A stretch of 64,000 nucleotides of DNA from Anodontia alba (lineage: Eukaryota > Mollusca > Bivalvia > Lucinida > Lucinidae), in assembly GCA_964016985.1 (NCBI GenBank), contig OZ024821.1, forward strand, positions 18,211,293 to 18,275,292. The letters run 5' to 3'. The notes below the pieces were generated by a model. That model was not told where the DNA came from. It saw only the letters and a list, made by a program, of their open reading frames with translations, and did not search any database. The first letter of the stretch is position 1; every line of letters starts with the position of its first letter. The translations under genes were made by a program, and so were the position numbers. Shown piece by piece: positions 23,224 to 34,200 of the stretch.

Positions 23224-24567
23224 TACGAGGGATGTTCGAAATGAATTGCTTATTTCTATCTGGAGACTTCAAATTTCAAGTTAGCCCAAAAGTACTCATT
23301 TCATGCCCTCGAAGTACTCCCCGTGGCTAGAAATGCAAAGTTTCAGCCGATGTATCCACTTCTTGAAGGCGTCACGGTACGCTGATTTGGGCACAGTAAT
23401 AAGGTACTGATGAATGGCAGATCCAAATGCCTGTCGGGACTGGTATTTCCGCCCAGCAAGGAATGCTTTCAATTTCGGAAACAAAAAGAAATCACATGAG
23501 GCGAGGTCTGGGGAATACGGGGGCTGAGGCAAAACAGTTACTTTTTCTTTCTTCAAAAACGCCGTAACTATTGCGGAGGTATGAGCTGGGGTATTGTCAT
23601 GTAGAAGACGGACATGTTTAAAACCAGTGGCAGGGCGTCGTTTCTGATAATACTTTTTCAGTTTCTTCAGTACTACGTCTTTGTAGTACTTTCCGGTGAT
23701 GCTTTTGCACTTTTTCACTGGCACTTCTATTGCGACTCCTTCACCAGAGAAGAAGATTGCATACAAAACCTTCTTTGTACTCAAAGAACGTTTGGCAATT
23801 ATTGGGCGTTTGCTGTGTTTAGTGACCCAGATCTTATTGCTAACCTTTCTGACGGGCTCAAAATAATGGACCCAGGTTTCATCCCCTGTGACGACATTGG
23901 CAAACTGCTTTTTGTCATATTTTGGAACCATTTAAAGCAGCTTTTTGGCCACTTTAACCCATTGCCTCTTTTGCTCGTCGGTCAACAGATGTGGCACCCA
24001 TCTAGCAGAAATCTTTCTGACTTTCAAATGCTTCTTCAAAATAAGGTGAACCGTTGATAGTGATATGCCTATCTTTCGTGCAATATCACGACCTGTAAAT
24101 CTGGCATCTCCTTCAATGATTTCCTTTATTTTGGAAACGATTTCTTTACGAGATGCAGATTTTGGCCTACCTGATTTCGGTGCATTTTTGATGGACTCTA
24201 CACCAGACTCAAATTTCTTTTTCCAACGCAGAACTGTGTAATAAGACGCACAAGAAGGTCCAAAAGCAGTAGAAATTTCAGTCATCAGCTTCTTCAAAGA
24301 ACAACCAAGTTTTGAGCGAGCTTTGATGTAAGCCCGTATTTCATCTTTTTTGTCGACGCTTCTACCAACCATTTTTACTGCAGTGGTCAATGACTGCGTG
24401 TATTCAAATGGCAAATTTTATGTCTTACACTTAGTCTTACATGTACATTTATACACCATTGTGTAGATATTGAATAGCTCTATACAGGTATGTGTTGGTT
24501 TTTATCGTGCCCCACGTGGATATCGAGCTAGAGGACAATAAGCAATTCATTTCGAACATCCCTCGTA
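23224..24567 (-). mobile_element. nearly intact mariner element
   Basis: Flanked by TA on both sides (23224-23225 and 24566-24567). The terminal inverted repeats begin CGAGGGATGTTCGAAATG and match perfectly for about 30 bp. Body length between the TA pairs is 1340 bp, normal for mariner. It encodes a single transposase frame broken only by one stop. Perfect termini and low decay mean a recent insertion; TA duplication is the expected mariner target site. Confidence 0.93.
23296..24372 (-). pseudogene. mariner transposase with one in-frame stop
   Basis: DNA transposase that would cut and reinsert its own element. Start chosen at MVGRSVDKKDEIRAYIKARS (24372); the frame is open 14 codons further upstream, but mariner proteins begin near here. 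An N-terminal helix-turn-helix pair (to about residue 110) is followed by the family linker WVPHLLTDEQ. A TAA at 23932-23934 interrupts between KVAKKLL and MVPKYDKK. Downstream the frame is intact to FEGMK: first Asp in GDETWVHYFEP, second in LLHDNTPAHT, third in YSPDLASCDFFLFP. There are 34 residues between the second and third Asp, the D34D spacing of true mariners. Full length would be about 358 residues. One stop is the only visible lesion, so it is probably inactive unless read through. Confidence 0.93.
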
Positions 24568-24611
24568 CTGTGTAGAATGAATGATGAATGTAGCAATGTG
24601 GGTTTTGCTCA

Positions 24612-25124
24612 TTTAAAAGAGAAATAAGCAGTTTTCCCGTAGGAGCTTCAATTTGACCATTCGATCTGAAATGAGCTCGTTGCTCAAATGATGATAGGAT
24701 TACTTTCATAATCATTGTATAATGTATTATGTCATGTTCGTATTTGCTTGCCTTTAAACCTTATAGGGTATTGTTGTGCAGTGAATAAAATACTATTCTA
24801 TTCTATTCTGTTCTATGTAGCAGTGTTTCGTTCTTTTTCTCCACTCATAACGTTTTTCTTTCGGCCCAAATCTTTCCATGGTTGAATATCAAATTAAAAT
24901 GTATTATTAAACCAGCTTATAATCCGTTCGATTTGAGAATGCATATTTTCAATCGCAAACAAAGAAAATTATCTTTTGTTTCTTCTTTGTAGTACGACAA
25001 AAAAAAAAAAAAAAAAATGAATAAATTCAAACTTGTACGAATATTGACATCAACGAGCTCATTTCAGATCGAATGGTCAAATTGAGGCTCCTACGGGAAA
25101 ACTGCTTATTTCAGGCTCTTTTAA
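24612..25124. mobile_element. inverted-repeat element (~510 bp)
   Basis: 24612-24683 (AATAAGCAGTTTTCCCGTAG ... GAAATGAGCTCGTTG) returns reverse-complemented at 25051-25124 (CAACGAGCTCATTTCAGATC ... GAAAACTGCTTATTTC), about 90% identical. The centre carries the second direct repeat (24684-24763), a TTCTA-type tail (24796-24815) and an A run. This may be a fold-back element or a rearrangement between two retrotransposon ends. Confidence 0.65.
24684..24763. repeat. direct repeat flanking the mariner region (right)
   Basis: Partner of 22922-22998. It differs by one inserted A and a few substitutions. Downstream, TGAATAAAATACTATTCTAT looks like a retrotransposon 3' end. Confidence 0.85.
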
Positions 25125-25129
25125 AACAA

Positions 25130-25630
25130 AATTTCATTTCTTCTTATTATTTTTTTAAGAACAGAGAGTATCATATGGTAGGCTAGCCACAGGACATATA
25201 GCTAAATGTGCTTACCCTTAAAATAAATTAATAAATAAATTGATAAACAATTTAATAATGAAACGCTTGACATTTTTTGTGAATCCTCTGAAATGTCACA
25301 CTTTATTTTCTCTGAAAAATAATAGTAACAATATAAGAGAAAAAGCGTTTGTTGCAGTTGTAATTAGCGCTTGAAAAGGTCACTATATTAATAATATAAG
25401 CTACCCAAGTGCGTCTCAATGATATCGGCCAATGGTGCATTATCAGATCGAATTGCATCTACAGATTAGTTTGATCAGATCGAGTCTCCACTACCTGCCG
25501 TTCAACCAAAGCATTGGAATGAAATCGCGCGTCATTTTTAATAAAATGAACATCTAAATATAAAAAAAAACCCGAGTTACTTTGCAATCTTCCGCAAAAT
25601 TTGTTATTTCTTACTTTAATATTGTGCTGA
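25130..25630. other. AT-rich spacer
   Basis: Nothing recognised apart from A/T-rich words. Confidence 0.4.
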
Positions 25631-25637
25631 ACCAAAC

Positions 25638-25872
25638 TAAAAAAACAACAAACAAACAAAAAACAAAAACAAAAACAACAACAACAACAACAACAAAAAA
25701 AAAACAAACAACAACAAACAACAACAACAACAACAAACAAACAAAAACAACAACAAACAAACAAAAACAACAACAACAACAACAACAACAAAAAAAAAAA
25801 AAAAAAAAAACAGCAAAAAAAAACAAAAAACACAAAAAAAAAAACAACAACAACACACAAAAAAAAAAGCAA
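25638..25872. repeat. (AAC)n / A-rich microsatellite
   Basis: AAC and AAAC units with A runs. All long open frames here on both strands are low-complexity artefacts. Confidence 0.93.
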
Positions 25873-25879
25873 GAAAATA

Positions 25880-26540
25880 AAACCCAATTTCTGTCAGACA
25901 AAGGTCCAAAAAATAATACCATTATAAGTAAAACAAAAATGATAAGGAATATAAACAACTAGGGGTGGGGGTGGCGGTGGGGAATCTACGTCATAGTAAA
26001 CAGTGAAAACGACCGTTGACTTTTGTGAAAAGGGCCTATTCAAATCAATTAGTCGTTTTTATTATTTTGTTTTTCGTTGATTTGATGATAAAACGAATAA
26101 GCTCAGAATAAGCTTAGAGTATGTACCAAGGATAAAGTACTTATATTTGCAGATTTTATGTACTAAAGTATTGTCATTGTTGAGAACACTCAAGCACAAT
26201 ATTTTGATAGCCTTATAAGAAAATTGTACGCGAATGTTCTCCACAATGACAATACGGTTATGTATCATGTTTACCAATACAATAATATAATGCTTTGTTT
26301 CTTGCTACATATTCTGAGCCTGTCCTGTTTTTGTCAGAATAACGAAATGGAAATCAACAGCAACTTACCGATTTGAAAGGTTAGTTTTCACTATAACTAT
26401 AACTTGTAGTCCTGTGACGTAGGTTCTCTCCCTTGAACAAGTAATGTAAGCAATTGAAGCTGTGCGGGTCTAGCTTCTAAAAAAGGGATAGTAAATGCTT
26501 ACAGTTGGTCGTGTTTCCCCTGAGTTTTCGGTCAAACGGA
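25880..26540. other. non-coding spacer
   Basis: No gene or repeat partner recognised. Confidence 0.35.
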
Positions 26541-26550
26541 CCTGGGCAAA

Positions 26551-26616
26551 GAGACTAGACTCAGACCAGACGCCGCAAAATGCGGCGGCTTCATATCAGG
26601 TTCTACGATGTTTGCC
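26551..26616. repeat. P3 hairpin copy
   Basis: Carries CAGACGCCGCAAAATGCGGC and ends TTCTACGATGTTTGCC. The inner stem GCCGC...GCGGC is perfect and the outer stem is decayed. It abuts a P1 element at 26620. Confidence 0.7.
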
Positions 26617-26619
26617 ACT

Positions 26620-26892
26620 CATTACGAAAACAAGCCTATTCAAATATATAGAAAATTTCACCTAAAAAAAACTGAAAATTTTCAGGTAAAAAATTCTGAT
26701 ATTTTTCCTATTTCTAAACATAGATTGTGGGTACTCGTTAGAACCGCCTCGGCGCGGCGGTTCTAACGAGTACACATAATCCATGTTTTGAGCAAAAATT
26801 AAAAAAATAATATATACCCATGTAAACTCCAGTTTTACTATATAAAAGTGGGGTTTAAGGGGGTCAAAATTATATAGGCATGTTTTCGTGAT
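26620..26892 (-). mobile_element. P1 palindromic MITE
   Basis: Reference description of the family. Ends are CATTACGAAAACAWGCCTAT on one side and the inverse of CATCACGAAAACATGCCTAT on the other. The half next to the CATTACG end has ATTCAAATATA and a CTGAAAATTTTCAG palindrome. The half next to the CATCACG end has AATTTTGACCCC and the short inverted pair AAACCCCACTTT / AAACTGGAGTTT. The centre is a long palindrome with GTACTCGTTAGAACCGCC facing its complement. Typical length is about 280 bp, with no coding capacity. Confidence 0.92.
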
Positions 26893-27016
26893 ATATCCAG
26901 CTGTTTTATACGCATCAACAGGTAGTCGAATTGACATGTCCAAAATTTAGAATTGTAGCAAGAAGTTAAAGGGTTTGAATACTTCAAGGGTAAATCTGCA
27001 GCGTATGATCGGTCAT

Positions 27017-27309
27017 CATCACGAAAACATACCTATATAATTTTGACCCCCTACATACCTATATAATTTTGATACTTTTATATAGTAAAACTGGGGTTTA
27101 CAGGGGTATACATTATTTTTCTTATTTCTGCTCAAAACATAGATTGTGGGTACTCGTTAGAACCACCTCGTCGAGGCGGTTCTAACGAGTACCCACAATC
27201 TATGTTTTGAGCAGAAATATGAAAAATTTTAGAATTTTTCATCTGAAAACTTTCATTTTTTTTGGTGGTAAAATTTTCAGTATATTTGAATAGGCCTGTT
27301 CTCGTAATG
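27017..27309 (+). mobile_element. P1 palindromic MITE with internal duplication
   Basis: Intact ends (CATCACGAAAACATACC, GTTCTCGTAATG) and a perfect core. CCTATATAATTTTGA is duplicated near the left end (27032 and 27059). It lies 124 bp from the copy at 26620-26892 in the opposite orientation, so the two form one larger inverted repeat. Confidence 0.9.
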
Positions 27310-27377
27310 ACACATGTCGGAATGAATAGTGTAAACCCAGATCGAACTCGTACTAAATTGTTTGATCTGCGCTTTCA

Positions 27378-27680
27378 ATGTTTATCATACACGAACTAGG
27401 TCACGACACCAGACTCGTGCAGCAGGGTCGTCTTCACCTCATCCACCTCGCCCAGCCCCGACCCGTCCACCCTACCCCGATATCAGCGCGGCACGTGAGG
27501 TGGGGTTATCATAATCATCATTTAAACCTTGCCTTACGTATTTTGGCTGTCACTGACACTGAGGGAATGCGACGAGCCCGACATAAGGTACTGTTTTGTG
27601 TGTATATGCGTGTGCATGTATTTTTTTTTTTTCTGAGACTCTTAACCTGTTCTCCGAACCGAACTCTGTTCCCAGACTGA
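27378..27680 (+). other. GC-rich open frame of unknown nature
   Basis: An open frame of 100 codons in unusually C-rich DNA for this window (27410-27510). It begins MFIIHELGHDTRLVQQGRL and shows no domain I recognise. A CAC/GTGAGG word at 27493-27501 could be a splice donor, which would make the left part an exon. No other support; it may be chance. Confidence 0.15.
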
Positions 27681-27917
27681 ACGCGTTTATTCGTTTGTCT
27701 GTCAATCGACCAACAAACAATCGACCCAGTTATTGAAGACTCCGAGTTATATTGCTGTTGTCCACGTGACTATCGCTAACCAGTAAAGTTAATCCACGCA
27801 AATAGTGTTTGTACTAAATCCAGGGCTGCGCTCAGAAGTGCAAGTTACTCCCGAGTAACCCCTGCTCCTTGGACCCCTGCTCCTGTTGACGCTCGTAATT
27901 AGGTATAGGGATACAGG

Positions 27918-28205
27918 GAGGTGACGATTATTTATAACCGCGCTATTTTTATCGCCACGACGTCAGAGTGCTGAAAAGAATGGGTCATCTGTAAAACCTG
28001 GACTGGGCCATTGGCAAACAGTCCAGACATAGATCAGAAGCCACAGAACGCGGCGCCTGATCAATGTCTGCACTGTTTGCTTAAATTACAGGAAATTAAG
28101 GGTTAAATAATACAACATTAAATCCGCGTTCAGAAACATTTTCCCAGCCTAGAGTCAGAGACAATCGACCTAGCAGTGCTTTGATTTTATTTCCTGTGTA
28201 AAGTA
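27918..28205. repeat. dispersed repeat with P3 hairpin inside
   Basis: Shares TTTATAACCGCGCTATTTTT, GACGTCAGAGTGC, CTGGACTGGG, AAATTACAGGAA and CATTTTCCCAGCC with 57650-57935. Each copy encloses a P3 hairpin (here 28013-28082, with AACGCGGCGCCTGATCAATG). The shared flanks show that the element is larger than the hairpin. Confidence 0.7.
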
Positions 28206-28639
28206 CGAATGCGCTTATTATTTTTCAGTGCAGAGTGTAAAAACGGCTTAACACGTGATGTACATTTTATAACAACAAAGTAGGAATGAAAAGAAACAAA
28301 ACTATTCTTAAGTGTTTACTCTCATATTTTCAAAAAATGTAAATAATTAGAGTATATTTAAAAGAGGCCCAGAAGAATGTCAGTGACCTTGAAACGAACA
28401 GCTACATCACATTCGGTTGAGCGCATCATTTTTTGAACTTGAAATACGAAACCTTTAAATGAATATTACAAAATATCCTATGCATCATTCGGTTGAGCGC
28501 ATCATTCTTTTTTTTTTAAATATGAAACAGTTAGCTAATATTACAAAATACGGTTAAGTATTTCCAAATCAATATTTTTAGACATTCTATTCACGATATG
28601 CAAATGCATTTACAATACAGTCCTTACATCGAGTTTAAT

Positions 28640-28850
28640 CCTTTAAGAGCTTATCACAACTGCAGCAGGCGACATTTTGATTTTCTTTATATTTTTTTCA
28701 GAGAAAATATGACTTGGTATTTCATGTGAATCGTCTGCCCAACAGACGATTCACATGAAATGCAAAGTCATATTTTCTCTGAGAAATATTGAAAGAAAAA
28801 CAAACAAAAAAAACAAAAACCCGTAGAATGCCGTCTGCTACAACTCTGCC
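28640..28850. repeat. fold-back repeat
   Basis: GAGAAAATATGACTTGGTAT and TTTCATGTGAATCGTCTG are mirrored by CAGACGATTCACATGAAA and GCAAAGTCATATTTTCTC, an almost perfect palindrome centred near 28740. Outer words ACTGCAGCAGGCGA and CGTCTGCTACAACT also pair loosely. Same family as 8590-8910. Confidence 0.8.
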
Positions 28851-29184
28851 TAGAGCTTTAAGGGTTAATCTTTTGGAACCTGCTTTAGAATCTGGATCTA
28901 TTAAAAGCAACGCACTTGTTGCCAAAACATTTCATAATACGTGGTAGGCCTATACCTCTGATCAAATAGTACGTTTAGATTAAAAAAAAATCAAAGCACT
29001 GAGAGTATTGATGGGTGGAGCAAACAAGTTTCCCATGAATGTTATTGAGTTGTTTTTTTTCCTCCAATATTTTGTCCTGCTATTTTCCATATTTACGCTA
29101 TATGACCTAATTTTAAATTTTAGCTTGGTAAAAACCATATCACAGAGCGAAGAATGAGGTTCTCAGGTATATGCATAGTATTTA

Positions 29185-29229
29185 TGTCCTCCCCCACCAC
29201 CGGTTGGGGGGACAGATTGTTTTTGGGAT
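29185..29229. other. short GC stem at the edge of the tandem array
   Basis: CCTCCCCCACCACC then GGTTGGGGGGACAG can pair. Its position at the array boundary resembles the terminal hairpins at 4563 and 9011, so it may mark an element end. Confidence 0.4.
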
Positions 29230-30930
29230 GGATCCCGTTGGCGTTGGCGTCAGCGTCGGCGTAAACTTCTTGTCCGCTCTGTAACTTGAATATCCATTGG
29301 ATTATTAGACGATACTTGGTAGAAATGTAGAACAGAGCGAGACAACATATAGCGTACAAGAATGACGACTCTGGCTTTCTTACTTTTAGAGTTATATCCC
29401 CTTTTTTAAAAAAAATAGATTTCATGTCCGCTCTGTAACTCGTATACCCTTCGGAATATTTTGATGGTACTTGGTAGAAATATAGAACAGGACAAGACGT
29501 GTCGCATTTAAGAATGACAACTCTGCCTTTCTTACTTTTGGCGTTATCTCCATTTGTTATATTTGACAGTGATTATGCATTGATTTCGTGACAGCTCTGT
29601 AAGTCGAATACCCTTTGGAATTATGATACTTGATAGAAATTTAGAACAAGATGAGACGACGTGTCGCGATTAAAAATGACAACTCTGACTTTCTTACTTT
29701 TGGAGTTATCTCCCTTTGTTTTGTTTGAAATAGATTTCGTGAATACACTTTGAAATAGTTTGATACTGCTTGGCAGAAATGTAGAACAGAACGAGGTGAC
29801 GTGTCGCAAACAAGAATGACAGCTATGCCTTTCTGACTTTTGACGTTATCTCTTTGTTGTATTTGACAGTGATTCTGCATTGATTTTATGTCCGCGTTGT
29901 GAGTCGAATATCCTTTAGAATATTTTATAATACTTGCTAGAAATGTAGAACAGGACAAGACGACGTGTTGCGTACAAGAATAACAACTCTGGCTTTCCCA
30001 ATTTTAGAGTTATCTTCCTTTGTTTTGTTTGGTATAGATTCCGTGTCCGCTCCGTAACTCAAATACCCTTCGGAATATTTTGATGGTACTTGGTAGATAT
30101 GTAGAACAGGGCAAGACGACGTGTCGCGTACAAGAATGACAAATCTGGCTTTCTTACTTCCGGAATTATCTCCCTTTGTTTTGCTTTTGAAATTGATTTC
30201 GTGCCCGCTCTGTAACTCGATACCCTTCGGAATATTTTGATGGTATTCAATAGAAATTTAGAACAGAACTAGACGATGTGTCGTGTACAAGAATGGCAAC
30301 TCTGCCTTTCTCGCTTTTGGCATTATCTCCTTTTGTTATATCTGACAGTGAGTATGCACTGATTTCGTGTCCGCTCTGTAAGATGAATACCCTTTAGAAT
30401 ATTTTTATGATAATTGGTAGAACAGGACATGACAACGTGTCAAGTACAAGAATGACAGCTTGGCTTTCATACTTCTGGAGTTATCTCCCCTTCTTGTGTT
30501 TGAATTTGATTTTGTGTCCGCTCTGTAACACGAATACCCTTCGGGATATTTTGATGAAATGTAGAACAGGACGAGATGACGTGTTAGATACAAGAATGAT
30601 AACTCTGGCTTTCTTATTTTTGGATTTATCTCCCCTTCTTTTGTTTGAATTTGATTTCCGCTCTGTAACTCCAATACCCTTTGGATTATTTTAATTTTAT
30701 TTGGTAGAAATGTAGAACAGACGAGACGACGTGTTATGTACAAGAATGACAACTCTGACTTTCTTACTTTTTGAGTTATCTCCCCTTCTTGTGTTTGAAT
30801 TTGATTTCGTGTCTACTCAGTTACCCGAATAACCTTCATAATATTTTGATGATTCTTGGTAGAAATGTAGAACAGGACGAGACGACGTGTTGCGTACAAG
30901 AATGACAACTCTGGTGGGATTTGGGAATGG
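29230..30930. repeat. tandem array of ~154-bp units (11)
   Basis: The word GTAGAACAG or a variant recurs near 29327, 29486, 29641, 29784, 29946, 30102, 30256, 30418, 30553, 30712 and 30863. Each unit also has TGTCCGCTCTGTAACTCGAA, TACCCTTCGGAATATTTTGA, GACGACGTGTCGCGTACAAG and AATGACAACTCTG, then CTTTCTTACTTTTGGAGTTA and TCTCCCTTTGTT. Open frames run through it on the - strand with a repeating peptide (PELSFLYATRRL-like), which follows from the periodicity. No protein family recognised. Confidence 0.88.
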
Positions 30931-31823
30931 GGGGTAGGAGAGGGGACATTTGTTCTTTTTTTTTTTCTTCTAAAAAAATTCCTAGTTAATTTTTTGTTAG
31001 CGCTGAATGTTATTATTCTGAGTAAAAAAAAAGTAAATTGTTTTTGTCATTGTTGCTTCTACAACTCGTAAACAAGTCAAACATGCAAAACACGAAGACA
31101 AACCAAGAGCAGCAACAGTCATGCATCGAAACACACCTCGGAAACAAGCAAGAGAGATTTACCATTGCACTACCAAAATAATGAAACACAACAAAACAAA
31201 CGGCAAGTCCCTCCGGGACCATAAGGAAAAGTACACGTAATAAAAAGTCAGCTGACGTTCCCTTATTGTTAAATTTTGGTAGCGGCCAAATTCAATACAA
31301 AAATCATAATTTTTAGCAAAGATCTTGAAAGATGTCCCCACAAGCCACACACAGATTCATCGTCCCTGAAGTCTGTTTTGGGTCATTTTAGCAGACTCCG
31401 TGGAAAGTTTTGAGAATTTGTTCGATATTGTCAGACAAATAATTAAAATGCAATTGGAACAATTTTCTGTCTGACTAACATATTTTTGTCTGACATCACA
31501 GACAGTCAAACGCTTTTCGCGGAGATTGTAAAACAGTTTTCGCAGAGATTATTGTACATTTAGTAGTCCGTAATTATGGTATGTCGCTTATTGATCGCTA
31601 ATTTCGCTGACAGGTGACAAGTTGGAAATAAGGTCAGCCGAAATGGTATGAAATCTTTGCATAGGAATTCCTGAAATACTTTCTACAATACTGTGAATAC
31701 CATATTATTTAAATGTGACAAATATACATTCATTGAAGTACTCATATTCAGCTCATTTTCGAAACATGACAGCCTGACCACCATTTTGATGCCTATCGAT
31801 GACAGTTCGGACCTAACGCGCGT

Positions 31824-31825
<2 letters not shown>
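30931..31825. other. spacer, nothing recognised
   Basis: Mixed sequence with short homopolymers. TTTTCGCGGAGATT and TTTTCGCAGAGATTATT near 31514-31553 form a short local duplication. Confidence 0.35.

Positions 31826-31863
<38 letters not shown>
31826..31863. repeat. poly-A tract
   Basis: A run of about 38 A directly after ACGCGCGTGC. Confidence 0.92.
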
Positions 31864-31866
<3 letters not shown>

Positions 31867-32019
31867 CATAATTATTATCATATATTCCAAACTGTCACTA
31901 ATATACAGTGTGTCCTTAGACTGAGAACGAAGACCCTGATCAGGCTGCACGTACTTGGCTTTCCCTCGTAAAATGGCAAAAAAAAATACGAAAAACCGGT
32001 GGTGACTTCATACTTCACA

Positions 32020-32200
32020 TTTCCGAGTTCCCAGTTCTTAGTTCGTAGTTCATACTTCACACTGCATAGTTCACACTTCACACTGCACAGTTCATAGTTC
32101 ATAGCTCATACTTCACAGATCACAGTTCATACTGCATATTTCATAGCGCCTACTTCATTCTTCATAGTTCATAGTTCACACTTCACAATTCAAGGTTAGG
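32020..32200. repeat. TTCATAGTTCACACTTCA-type heptamer array
   Basis: Runs of TTCATAG, TTCACAC and TTCATAC words, a degenerate 7-bp tandem repeat. The complementary strand reads GAACTATGAAGTGTGAA, the orientation of the arrays at 33135 and 34762. Confidence 0.85.
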
Positions 32201-32379
32201 AGTAGGGATGAAGTACCAGAAGTGTGAAGTAGGCATTATTATTAAAGTTTTGAGACTGGAAATAAGATTACATCTAATTTATAGGACGTGTTGTATATCC
32301 AACTTTCAAAACAGTTACCCAGAAAAGAAATGCGCTTCTCCATCCAAGACATCTGTGTCCTGAAAGTTACAGAGTATTC

Positions 32380-33080
32380 TGTTCTTGATCTACTCTGCAG
32401 ACGATGATACACAGCACTGCCAAGAGCGCGTCTCGAGCCAAGTAAGCATCTTTTTCAGTGCAGGAAACAGAAAAAAGTTGCAAAAAGCTCAGGTCTAGCG
32501 GGTATGGAGGGTGCTGCAATTGTTTGACTTATTAGTTCTTATTGTTTGACTTTTTGGTCCCACAGAAACTGCTGTACAATATTACTCCTGTGTGTAGATG
32601 CATTTTCATGGATCAGACAGATACCATTCAAACCAGTTCGTGGGAGAAGATAAACGTAATGTTTTCTCAATGAATTCAATATCCTACATCTGTACAATTT
32701 CACAGTAACAGATCTGCCGGATGCACAGGGTATTTGCACAACGGAACCTTTGGATTGGAAGAAAATTATGTGTAGAACCTGTTTAGTATAACTTGGATTT
32801 CGTTTTGCTACAATCTGTCTTTCCTGTCATTTCCTTAACCACTGATTATTATTTACCCGCCTTTGATTGTAAAGAATCCATTTAGTCTTCTTTCATCAGC
32901 ATTTTTTGTACTTTCAAAAGATCTATACAACATTTCTCCCGCTGAGCCCTTTGCTCTTTGGTCAGAAGGTGAGGTACCCGCCTTGCATGTACTTTTGATA
33001 ATTGTAAGTGATCTGTCAGAATTTCCCGAACATTTCTCAATGAAATACTCACTATTGCGAATGTTCTGATAACTATGCAT
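32380..33080 (-). pseudogene. mariner transposase relic (second type)
   Basis: The - strand from 33080 reads, across frames, a decayed HTH tail, then ARRVPHLLTKEQRAQREKCC (the WVPHxLTxxQ linker with W changed to R). Further on come PCASGRSVTVKLYRCRILNS, the second catalytic block degraded to LIHENASTHRSNIV (Asp replaced by Glu), and HPPYPLDL, matching the usual HPPYSPDL block. At least three frame changes and the lost Asp make it dead. It is clearly more decayed than the copy at 23224-24567. Confidence 0.8.
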
Positions 33081-33134
33081 ACCTGTAATAATTCTATGGA
33101 AGCACGTTAGTCTAAAAGCTTTTTTATTCCCTTC

Positions 33135-33271
33135 GTATGAAGCATGAACTGTGAAAAATTAACTGTTAATTGTGAAATGTGAACTATGAACTGTGAAGTA
33201 TGAACTCAACTGTGAAGTATGAATGGTGAAGTATGAACTCTGAACTATGAAATGAACTATGAACTGTGACG
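33135..33271. repeat. GAACTATGAAGTATGAA heptamer array, left of the insertion
   Basis: Tandem TGAACTATGAACTGTGAAGT words, inverted relative to 32020-32200. The array is cut at AACTGTGACG by the retrotransposon and resumes at 34762. Confidence 0.85.
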
Positions 33272-33595
33272 AAATTATTACTATTTCCTCAAACAATAAA
33301 TGGTCAAAGCATATGGACTCTAAAATAAATTCAGCGTCGAAGCAAATATCGTAACTTCGAAAATTAAAGTTTCAACTACCTAAACATACCCTTAATAAGC
33401 TGTATTGTACATATATCTGCCCGTTATTAGAATATACTTCTTAAGTATGGGATGGTTGTAATCTGTCAGGTATTAACAGGTTAGAGCAAGTGCAGCTGAA
33501 TGCGGCTCGTATAGTTACCGGACTCCCGGTACATGTATTCTGTTCACTTAGATCACTATATTTAGAAACCGGTTGGGAAACGCTAGCTGAAAGAA

Positions 33596-33871
33596 CATCA
33601 CGAAAACAGGCCTATATAATTTTGACCCCCTTAAACCCCACTTTTATATAGTAAAACTGGGGTTTACAGGGGTATAAATTATTTTTCATATTTCTGATCA
33701 AAAACATAGATTATGGGTACTCGTTAGAACCGCCTCGCCGAGGCGGTTCTAACGAGTACTCACAATCTATGTTTTGAGCAGAAATATGAAGAATATCAGT
33801 TTTTATCTGAAAATTTTCAGTATTTGGAGGTGAAATTTTCTATATATTTGAATAGGCATGTTTTCGTAATG
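33596..33871 (+). mobile_element. P1 palindromic MITE inside the retrotransposon
   Basis: Ends CATCACGAAAACAGGCC and GGCATGTTTTCGTAATG; the core palindrome is almost perfect. Flanks join as GAAAGAA + AGGAAAC to restore the retrotransposon frame (LAER-KETKKK-LILMYK) with no duplicated base. It is younger than its host element. Confidence 0.92.
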
Positions 33872-34200
33872 AGGAAACAAAAAAAAAGTTAATTCTAATG
33901 TACAAAATAATCAAAAATGAAACTCCCCGTTTTTTGAATGACCTCCTTCCAAGCTTGGTAAATGATGTAAGTAATTATAATCTTAGAAACAATACCAATT
34001 ACGAGTTAACCTTTCTGTAGGTTATGTTCGTATGAAATGCTTATTTTTCTTCCACCCTGAAACTATGGAATGACCTTAACACCGAAACTCGTAATATACC
34101 CACATTATTACAATTCAAATCATCTATCCGACATCAGCCACCAAGAGTAGGTGAATACTTATCAGTCGGCGAAAGGAATTACAATATTATTTTAACAAGG

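Noticed and set aside
30405..30752. 115-codon open frame on the - strand, and similar frames at 29120-30250
   Set aside because: The repeated LSFLYATRRL-type peptide follows from the tandem array. Frames break at unit indels.
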